From Bacteroidota bacterium (GTDB lineage: Bacteria > Bacteroidota > Rhodothermia > Rhodothermales > UBA10348), in assembly GCA_024640835.1 (NCBI GenBank), contig JAHEEH010000154.1, forward strand, positions 1 through 5,656: DNA of 5,656 bases, written 5' to 3'. Shown here piece after piece: positions 1-4,604 of this stretch. The notes under the pieces were generated by a model that was not told the DNA's origin, did not search any database, and was given only the letters and a program-made list of their open reading frames with translations. The position numbers and the translations under genes were made by a program. How positions within the stretch are numbered: the stretch's first letter is position 1; each line of letters begins with the position of its first letter.

Positions 1-957
1 ACGGACCTGACCTACGATGTGCTCTCCGATCTGAAGAAGGAGTTCATCGAGGCCGAGGCCCGGGGAATGCTCGAATTCGTCGAGACGGACTGGAATCTCG
101 ACATGGTGGCCGGTCACACCCAGGCGAAGGAACACCTGCGCCAGGCCGCGAACGCACTCCGCTCAGGGCGTTCGGACGTGATGCCGATGGGCTATCTCGT
201 GAGCGGCCCCGTGGGCACGGGAAAGACGTTCACGATCATGTGCTTCGCCGGCGACATTGGCATCCCGATGGTGAAGCTGAAGAATTTCCGCTCCCAGTGG
301 CAGGGTCAGACCGAGGCAAACCTGGAGCGGATTCTCGGGCTGCTCGAGGCCATGACGCCAGTGGCCGTAATGATCGACGAGGCGGATGCCGCGCTCGGAA
401 ACCGCGACGCCCAGGGGGATTCAGGCGTTTCGAAACGCGTGTTCGGCCAGATCGCGGCGTTCATGAGCGAGCCGAAGCATCGTGGTCGCGTGATCTTCTT
501 CCTGGTCACGGCGCGGCCGGATTTCGTCCCCGTGGATCTCAAGCGCCAGGGTCGCGCCGAAGAACACATCGCCCTCTTCTACCCATCCACCCGGGAGGAG
601 CGAGAGGAACTCCTGCGCGTCATGCTCCGGAGGACGCACGTGGACCTGTCCGTCGACGACATGCCCAACGCCCTGCTGAACGGCGAGAGAACCTTCAGCG
701 GAGCGGACATGGAGGCCCTGCTCACCCGTGCCAAGTTCCGTGCCGCGACGAGTCCGGACGGCAAGGTGACGGCGGACATCCTGGAACAGGTGGTCGAGGA
801 CTTCATGCCCCCCACCTACCCGCTGGAAGTGGAGTTGCAGACCCTCGCAGCCGTGATGGAATGCACTTCGCAGGCCCTGCTTCCGGAACGCTTCCGGACC
901 ATGGACCGCGAGTCGATCGTCCGGCGCGTCGACGAACTCAAACGATTCGTCCGGTAA
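1..957 (+). CDS. AAA+ ATPase, classical-type (5' end outside the window)
   Basis: The frame is open from base 1 to the TAA at 955-957, so the true start probably lies upstream; a GTG at 19 is only the first possible start seen. Residues are numbered from that GTG. Walker A is GPVGTGKT (63-70), Walker B is VAVMIDEADA (115-124), a pore-loop-like segment SQWQGQTE lies near 92-99, paired arginine-finger candidates are R176 and R179 (KRQGR), and the lid-domain motif FSGAD is at 226-230. This order is that of the classical AAA clade (p97, FtsH, proteasomal ATPases), which use ATP hydrolysis to remodel or unfold proteins. The sensor-1 position, normally Asn in TNRP, reads TARP, with Ala165. No membrane segment or protease domain is present in the visible part. 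The substrate is unknown. A microcompartment vertex gene follows 131 nt downstream on the same strand, but a promoter-like sequence lies between them. Family assignment is secure; the specific role is not. Confidence 0.9.
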   Translation, partial: TDLTYDVLSDLKKEFIEAEARGMLEFVETDWNLDMVAGHTQAKEHLRQAANALRSGRSDVMPMGYLVSGPVGTGKTFTIMCFAGDIGIPMVKLKNFRSQWQGQTEANLERILGLLEAMTPVAVMIDEADAALGNRDAQGDSGVSKRVFGQIAAFMSEPKHRGRVIFFLVTARPDFVPVDLKRQGRAEEHIALFYPSTREEREELLRVMLRRTHVDLSVDDMPNALLNGERTFSGADMEALLTRAKFRAATSPDGKVTADILEQVVEDFMPPTYPLEVELQTLAAVMECTSQALLPERFRTMDRESIVRRVDELKRFVR

Positions 958-960
958 CCC

Positions 961-994
961 GCGTCCACGGCCCGCGGACGCCGGATTCCCGGCG
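961..994 (+). terminator. Two overlapping GC-rich hairpins after the AAA+ gene
   Basis: Just after the AAA+ stop, GCGTCC (961-966) can pair with GGACGC (976-981), and CGCCGG (979-984) can pair with CCGGCG (989-994) around an ATTC loop. Both stems are perfect 6-bp matches, and they share bases 979-981, so they cannot both form fully. No T-tract follows, so this is at best a weak or Rho-assisted 3' end. Chance pairing in GC-rich DNA is a real alternative. Confidence 0.3.
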
Positions 995-1028
995 CGCGGC
1001 CGACGTCCCTGGAGGTCGCGTAGGCCCC

Positions 1029-1057
1029 TTGGTCCCCCGGAGCGCCCGGGGTACCTT
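1029..1057 (+). promoter_or_regulatory. Candidate promoter of the vertex gene, with a dyad in the spacer
   Basis: A -35-like TTGGTC (1029-1034) and a -10-like TACCTT (1052-1057) are separated by exactly 17 nt, the usual sigma-70 spacing. The -10 lies 37 nt before the ATG at 1089. The whole spacer is an inverted repeat: CCCCGG (1035-1040), loop AGCGC, CCGGGG (1046-1051). This could be a regulator site, or base-composition chance. The promoter call rests on spacing and element similarity only. Confidence 0.4.
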
Positions 1058-1088
1058 GCGGACGCATCGCAACGTCAGGAATTCGCCC

Positions 1089-1370
1089 ATGCAACTCTGC
1101 CGGGTCACCGGAACCGCCGTCGCTCCGCAGAAGGCCACGGCGTTCGAGACGAGCAAGCTCCTGGTCGTGCAGTCGATCCGTCTCGACGGTACGAGCGACG
1201 AGACGCCGGACCGGCTCGCGCTCGATCCCGGGTATGGAGCCGGAACCGGTGACGTCGTGCTCGTCGTCCGCGAGGGCAGCGCGGTCCGGCAGATTTTGGG
1301 GCGGGACGATGCGCCGGCCAACGTCGTCATCGTCGGTGTCGTCGATGACTGGTCCGTGGAGGAAGGCTGA
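1089..1370 (+). CDS. EutN/CcmL-family microcompartment vertex protein (BMC-P)
   Basis: Predicted 93-residue protein, a typical length for this family. Family members form pentamers that cap the vertices of bacterial microcompartment shells (carboxysome CcmL/CsoS4, Eut EutN, Pdu PduN). Family features in order are an N-terminal strand MQLCRVTGTAVA with K15, KLLVVQ at 23-28, the segment GAGTGDVVLV at 50-59, EGSAVRQ at 62-68, and the closing IVGVVD at 81-86. The ATG at 1089 is chosen because it begins the conserved first strand and has AGGA (1077-1080) 8 nt upstream. The frame stays open far upstream across the AAA+ gene, but that extension has no family similarity. The gene is convergent with mazG, 3 nt away. 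No shell hexamer or cargo enzyme is visible in the window, so the compartment type cannot be named. Family call is strong; membership of a functional shell is inferred. Confidence 0.9.
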   Translation: MQLCRVTGTAVAPQKATAFETSKLLVVQSIRLDGTSDETPDRLALDPGYGAGTGDVVLVVREGSAVRQILGRDDAPANVVIVGVVDDWSVEEG

Positions 1371-1387
1371 GCCCTAGCGCTCGAGCC
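1365..1387. terminator. Hairpin spanning both convergent stop codons
   Basis: GGCTGAGC (1365-1372) can pair with GCTC (1379-1382) plus AGCC (1384-1387), leaving one bulged G at 1383 and a 6-nt loop. The stem contains the vertex-gene stop, and the loop contains the mazG stop. Its position between convergent genes suits a shared bidirectional terminator, but there is no T-tract on either strand. Confidence 0.3.
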
Positions 1388-2189
1388 CCTTCGCCTCGTC
1401 CCAGTACCGGTCCATCTCCTCGAGGTCGGCATCCGCGACACTCCGTCCCTGGTCGCGCAGGCGAGCTTCGATATGGCGAAATCGATGCGAGAACTTCTCG
1501 TTCGTCCGGCGCAGGGCGTTCTCCGGATTGAGGTCCATCAGGCGCGAATAGTTGACGATCGCGAACAGGAGGTCCCCGAGCTCCGCTTCCTTCTCGTCGG
1601 TTGACGCATCCGTCTCGACGAGCGAGCGGAACTCCGAAAGCTCCTCGTCCACCTTGGACCACGCCCCGGCCGGAGTCGGAAAATCGAACCCGACGCCCGC
1701 GGCCTTTTCCTGCACGCGAAAGGCGCGAAGCAGCGCCGGCAGCTGGACCGGAACGCCATCGAGCGTCGAGGTCCGCCCCTTCTCCTTGAGCTTGATCTGC
1801 TCCCAGTTCTCGAGCACCTCGCGAACGCCTCCCACCGCCACGTCCCCGAACACGTGCGGATGGCGACGGACCAGCTTCTCCGACTCGCCCTCTATGACCT
1901 CCTTCATCGTGAACCGCCCCCCCTGCTCGGCGATCACCGCATGGAAGACGACATGCAGCAGGAGATCGCCAAGCTCCTTGCGGAGTTCGGGCCAGTTCTT
2001 CTCGTCGATTGCCTCGACGGTCTCGTAGACCTCTTCGATCAGGAGGTGCTTGACCGAGTCGTGCGTCTGTTCCCTGTCCCACGGGCAGTCGCGTCGCAAC
2101 TGCCGAACGATGCCCACGAAGTCGGCATAGGCCTCCACCGCATCTTCCAGTTCGTCGAATTCGGGCGCGTGGATCTTTGTCCTGGCCAT
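1374..2189 (-). CDS. mazG: MazG nucleoside triphosphate pyrophosphohydrolase
   Basis: Predicted 271 residues, close to the E. coli MazG length of 263. The enzyme hydrolyses NTPs and dNTPs to monophosphates and pyrophosphate, cleaning aberrant nucleotides from the cytosolic pool; in E. coli it also affects ppGpp levels. Both tandem all-alpha MazG domains are present. The N-terminal domain has CPWDREQTH (35-43), the metal-binding EEVYE (52-56) and ELGD (72-75), then RRHPHVFGD (108-116). The C-terminal domain has EKAAGVGFD (161-169), EELSE (182-186) and ELGD (203-206). Acidic metal ligands of the E-x-x-E...E-x-x-D pattern are intact in both halves, so activity is expected. The frame extends 33 codons upstream to a GTG at 2288 without family similarity, and the ATG at 2189 gives a normal N-terminus. 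No clear Shine-Dalgarno sequence precedes it. An in-frame TTG at 2219 is an alternative start. It is divergent from ssb. Confidence 0.95.
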   Translation of the reverse strand: MARTKIHAPEFDELEDAVEAYADFVGIVRQLRRDCPWDREQTHDSVKHLLIEEVYETVEAIDEKNWPELRKELGDLLLHVVFHAVIAEQGGRFTMKEVIEGESEKLVRRHPHVFGDVAVGGVREVLENWEQIKLKEKGRTSTLDGVPVQLPALLRAFRVQEKAAGVGFDFPTPAGAWSKVDEELSEFRSLVETDASTDEKEAELGDLLFAIVNYSRLMDLNPENALRRTNEKFSHRFRHIEARLRDQGRSVADADLEEMDRYWDEAKGLER

Positions 2190-2261
2190 GTGCGGTCGGG
2201 GGATTCGGAGCGACCTCAACGTTTCCGCACCCGAAAGGTTTGAGTCATCGCGGCCGGGAAG

Positions 2262-2270
2262 TTGTCCACA
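2262..2270 (+). promoter_or_regulatory. DnaA-box-like 9-mer
   Basis: TTGTCCACA differs at one position from the E. coli consensus TTATCCACA and matches the form preferred in high-GC Streptomyces. It is the only such box I saw in the intergenic region. A single box does not make an origin. DnaA-linked control of ssb or mazG is possible but unproven. Confidence 0.35.
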
Positions 2271-2288
2271 GTGACGGCACCGTGTCAC
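2271..2288 (+). repeat. Inverted repeat GTGAC/GTCAC next to the DnaA-like box
   Basis: GTGAC (2271-2275) and GTCAC (2284-2288) form a perfect 5-bp inverted repeat around an 8-nt centre. It begins directly after the DnaA-like box and ends 10 nt before the TATCAT at 2299. It could be an operator-like site or chance. Confidence 0.3.
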
Positions 2289-2294
2289 CGATCG

Positions 2295-2307
2295 GGCGTA
2301 TCATTTT
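2295..2307 (+). promoter_or_regulatory. Candidate -10 region upstream of ssb
   Basis: The stretch contains TATCAT (2299-2304). It matches the stretch before the transporter gene (3097-3109) at 11 of 13 positions, as GGCGTAYCATTWT. No convincing -35 lies 16-18 nt upstream. Use of this site would give an ssb leader of roughly 175 nt. Confidence 0.3.
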
Positions 2308-2471
2308 TGTCCGTTACGCCGCGTCTCGCTCCGCCCTCCATAGGGCGCACGGCGCGGGTCAGGACGGATCTGTGCTGATGCATCTCCTTGGGATTCGTGC
2401 GGGCAGGCCGGGAGACCGGTGGACTCATGTAGAATCGCCAGGGACCAGTCAAAAGAAAGGAAATACACGAC

Positions 2472-2478
2472 AGGAGGT
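2472..2478 (+). promoter_or_regulatory. Strong ssb ribosome binding site
   Basis: AGGAGGT is a perfect Shine-Dalgarno core, 6 nt before the ATG at 2485. It fixes the ssb start and is the best ribosome binding site in the window, fitting a highly translated protein. Confidence 0.85.
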
Positions 2479-2484
2479 GTAACC

Positions 2485-2955
2485 ATGGCACGAGGCGTCA
2501 ACAAGGTCATTCTCGTAGGCAACCTGGGACAGGATCCGGAGCTTCGCTATACCGGCGGAGGGACCGCGGTCTGCAATCTCCGGATCGCCACGAACGAATC
2601 GTACAAGGACACGAACGGCGAATGGGTCGAGCGGACCGAATGGCACAGCGTGGTTGCCTGGGGGCGACTCGCCGAGATCTGCAACGAGTACCTGAAGAAG
2701 GGCTCCCAGGCCTACTTCGAGGGCTCCCTGCAGACCCGGTCCTACGAGGATCGTGACGGCAATACGAAGTACGCGACCGAGATCAAGGCCCGCGAGATGA
2801 TGATGCTGGGCGGAAGGGACGACTCGTTCTCCGGCGGCGGACCTGCAGCGGCGTCGCGCAGTCGGCGTACCGAGACAGCGGCAACCCCGGCTGCAGCCGG
2901 CCAGGAGGGCGGCGACGACTTCACGTTCGAGCCGGACGACGAGCTGCCGTTCTGA
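2485..2955 (+). CDS. ssb: Single-stranded DNA-binding protein
   Basis: Predicted 156 residues. SSB coats single-stranded DNA as a tetramer during replication, recombination and repair and recruits partners through its C-terminal tip. The OB-fold covers about residues 1-108, opening with [20 protein letters not shown], nearly the E. coli form. Aromatic DNA-stacking positions correspond to E. coli W40, W54, F60 and W88 as Y40, W53, W59 and Y87. A flexible linker (about 112-144, rich in G, A, S and R) follows, then an acidic tail ending DDELPF, matching the partner-binding DDDIPF consensus. The ATG at 2485 is set by the Shine-Dalgarno site and the conserved N-terminus; the frame extends further upstream to a GTG at 2419 without family similarity. 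A terminator-like hairpin follows, so ssb may be monocistronic. In Bacteroidetes ssb often neighbours gldE; here a transporter separates the two. Confidence 0.97.
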   Translation: MARGVNKVILVGNLGQDPELRYTGGGTAVCNLRIATNESYKDTNGEWVERTEWHSVVAWGRLAEICNEYLKKGSQAYFEGSLQTRSYEDRDGNTKYATEIKAREMMMLGGRDDSFSGGGPAAASRSRRTETAATPAAAGQEGGDDFTFEPDDELPF

Positions 2956-2973
2956 GGTCGCCGAGGCCGACGC

Positions 2974-3004
2974 CGGGCCCCAGCGCAGCGGCCCCGTATT
3001 TCTT
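2974..3004 (+). terminator. Candidate Rho-independent terminator after ssb
   Basis: GGGCC (2975-2979) pairs with GGCCC (2990-2994) around a 10-nt loop. C2974 can add a pair with G2996 if C2995 is bulged. A T-rich run TATTTCTT (2997-3004) follows at once. The position 19 nt past the ssb stop fits. The stem is short, so confidence is moderate. Confidence 0.45.
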
Positions 3005-3029
3005 GCCGGACAGACCTGAGGGGAGATTC

Positions 3030-3046
3030 GACGGGCCTGACGGGCC
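3030..3046 (+). repeat. Tandem direct repeat GACGGGCC x2
   Basis: GACGGGCC occurs at 3030-3037 and again at 3039-3046, a 9-nt period with one T between copies. It lies about 55 nt upstream of the -10-like TACCAT before the transporter gene. It might be a regulator half-site pair or a chance GC repeat. Confidence 0.3.
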
Positions 3047-3077
3047 GATCCCGCGTCGATTTCCCCGAGGGCCTGAT

Positions 3078-3109
3078 CCGGCTTGCGCCGGCGCGAGGCG
3101 TACCATTAT
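3078..3109 (+). promoter_or_regulatory. Candidate promoter of the NSS transporter gene
   Basis: TACCAT (3101-3106), overlapping CATTAT (3104-3109), is -10-like. TTGCGC (3083-3088) is a -35-like element but is only 15 nt from CATTAT and 12 nt from TACCAT. It sits in a dyad, CCGGC-TTGC-GCCGG (3078-3091). The location 55-63 nt before the chosen ATG is reasonable, and the site lies downstream of the longest possible start of that frame (3083), which argues for the shorter gene. Confidence 0.35.
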
Positions 3110-3163
3110 CCTTGGGCCCTCACGGGCAACACCCGCCTATCAACGGAACCAGCGACGGGATTC

Positions 3164-4531
3164 ATGGCAACCGCCTCACGGGGTCAGTGGTCTGGAAGGA
3201 CCGGTTTCATTCTTGCGGCCGCGGGCTCGGCGATCGGTCTCGGCAACATCTGGCGCTTTCCCTACACGGCCGGTGAGAACGGCGGCGGCGCCTTCGTGCT
3301 GATCTACCTGGGCTTCGTGGCGCTCATCGGCGTGCCGGTGCTGCTCTCGGAGCTCGCGATCGGTCGGAAGACCCAGCGAAACGCGGTCGGCGCGTTCATG
3401 GCGTTGAAGCCGGGCAGCGGATGGCGATTCGTGGGAGGGCTCGGCATTGCCACCGGTTTCGGCATCCTCGCCTTCTACTCCGTGATCGCCGGGTGGACCC
3501 TGGCCTATCTCTGGGGCGCCGTCACGGGCCAGATCGGTGGTGCACTCACGGCGGATGAAAGTGCGGCGATCTTCACCCAGACCATCGGCAACCCGGCGCT
3601 TGCCATCGGGCTCACTGCGATCTTCATGCTGCTGACCGTGGTCGTCATCCAGCGGGGAGTTTCGAAGGGCATCGAAGCGGTGACCAAGGTCCTGATGCCG
3701 CTCCTGTTCATCATTCTCGTGATCCTGACCGTACGGTCCGTCACGCTGCCGGGTGCCATGGAGGGGCTGGCCTACTTTCTGATGCCGGACTTTTCCAAGA
3801 TCACGGTCACGGTCGTCATGAGTGCTTTGGGGCAGGCCCTGTTCAGCCTGTCCCTGGGCATGGGCGCGATGATCACGTACGGTTCGTACTTCCCGGACGA
3901 GGAGAACGTTGTCCAGGCGGGCGTATCGGTGGCGGTCTTCGACACGCTCATTGCCGTCATCGCGGGACTCATGATCTTCCCCGCGCTCTTTTCCGTGGGC
4001 GTCCAGCCGAACGCCGGTCCCGGACTCGTATTCGTGGTGCTCCCGTCCATCTTCGGCGCCCTCCCGGCCGGCAGCCTTTTCGCCGTAGCCTTCTACGCCC
4101 TCCTGGCCATTGCCGCGCTCACGTCGACGATCTCGCTTCTCGAGGTGGTCGTGGCGTACTTCGTGGACGAGCGGGGATGGCATCGTGCGAAGGCCGCGTG
4201 GGTCATGGGCTCGATCTGCTTCCTGATCGCCATTCCTTCCGCGCTGTCGCAGGGCGGCGTGGACTTTCTCACTACTCTTCCCGGGATCGGGGTGGATTTC
4301 CTCTCCCTCCAGAACATCATCTGGGGCAACTACTCGCTGTCCATCGGGGCCATCCTCATCACGGTGTTCGCGGGATGGGTGTGGGGCATCCCCAGGTTGT
4401 TCGCCGCAATCGAGTCGTCCGGACATCGGCTTCCCATGCCGGGTGTACTCCGGTTCCTGATCAAGTACGTCGCGCCGATCGCGGTTGCCCTCGTCCTCGT
4501 GTTCATCGTCTGGACGCAGCAGTATTTCTGA
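3164..4531 (+). CDS. NSS/SLC6-family sodium-dependent transporter
   Basis: Predicted 455 residues, an inner-membrane symporter of the LeuT fold that typically couples Na+ entry to uptake of amino acids or related compounds. About 11 hydrophobic helices are visible (near 13-36, 43-66, 88-121, 144-162, 172-194, 213-240, 252-276, 303-334, 342-362, 386-410, 433-451), like the 11-helix bacterial members (MhsT, Tyt1) and shorter than 12-helix LeuT. Helix 1 has the signature GSAIGLGNIWRFPY (21-34), with A23 and N28 at Na1-site positions. Helix 6 has SLSLGMGAMITYGSYF. Helix 8 A317, T320 and S321 match Na2 ligands A351, T354 and S355 of LeuT. Helix 7 D260 falls at the LeuT N286 position, an acidic residue expected in chloride-independent bacterial members. 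The ATG at 3164 is chosen because MATASRGQW fits the family N-terminus; a weak GGGA lies 3 nt upstream. The frame runs back to 3083. Substrate cannot be told from sequence. Confidence 0.95.
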   Translation: MATASRGQWSGRTGFILAAAGSAIGLGNIWRFPYTAGENGGGAFVLIYLGFVALIGVPVLLSELAIGRKTQRNAVGAFMALKPGSGWRFVGGLGIATGFGILAFYSVIAGWTLAYLWGAVTGQIGGALTADESAAIFTQTIGNPALAIGLTAIFMLLTVVVIQRGVSKGIEAVTKVLMPLLFIILVILTVRSVTLPGAMEGLAYFLMPDFSKITVTVVMSALGQALFSLSLGMGAMITYGSYFPDEENVVQAGVSVAVFDTLIAVIAGLMIFPALFSVGVQPNAGPGLVFVVLPSIFGALPAGSLFAVAFYALLAIAALTSTISLLEVVVAYFVDERGWHRAKAAWVMGSICFLIAIPSALSQGGVDFLTTLPGIGVDFLSLQNIIWGNYSLSIGAILITVFAGWVWGIPRLFAAIESSGHRLPMPGVLRFLIKYVAPIAVALVLVFIVWTQQYF

Positions 4532-4563
4532 TGCCGTCCGGACCTCGGGCACCGTATCTTTTT
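4532..4563 (+). terminator. Ambiguous terminator or promoter element between the transporter and CNNM/CBS genes
   Basis: Right after the transporter stop, GTCCG (4536-4540) can pair with CGGGC (4546-4550) with one G-U pair and a GACCT loop. An alternative pairs TGCCG (4532-4536) with CGGGCA (4546-4551), leaving one bulge. TCTTTTT (4557-4563) follows after 6 nt, further than ideal for a terminator. The same bases contain TATCTT (4555-4560), a -10-like hexamer 50 nt before the next gene's presumed start. Either role is possible. Confidence 0.3.
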
Positions 4564-4604
4564 CGACGACCGTATCACCTGAAGGCTTCGTCCCACCGCC
4601 GTTC

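Larger units (their letters stand above)
2190..2484. other. Divergent mazG-ssb intergenic control region (295 nt)
   Basis: No convincing gene is present; the reading frames here are extensions of neighbours or lack any recognisable pattern, and no tRNA-like fold was seen. Besides the elements listed separately, a 6-bp hairpin CGCCCT-CCAT-AGGGCG lies at 2332-2347, inside the presumed ssb leader. A TAGAAT -10-like hexamer lies at 2430-2435 without a good -35. The A-rich stretch 2451-2466 precedes the ssb ribosome binding site. Confidence 0.6.

Noticed and set aside
240..1088. An open plus-strand frame running through the AAA+ gene into the vertex gene, suggesting a fused 376-residue protein
   Set aside because: The part before 1089 is arginine- and proline-rich out-of-frame translation of the AAA+ gene. 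The vertex family begins at MQLCRV, which has its own ribosome binding site.
1327..2082. A 251-codon minus-strand frame within mazG
   Set aside because: It is a shifted frame of mazG with an arginine- and glycine-rich translation; the MazG catalytic motifs lie in the other frame.
2177..2482. A 101-codon plus-strand frame and minus-strand frames of 68 and 73 codons in the mazG-ssb gap
   Set aside because: None has a good ribosome binding site or a recognisable pattern, and they overlap control sequences or the starts of flanking genes.
2190..2484. Possible replication origin, given a DnaA-like box next to ssb
   Set aside because: Only one box was seen, with no box cluster, no long AT-rich unwinding region, and no dnaA or dnaN nearby.
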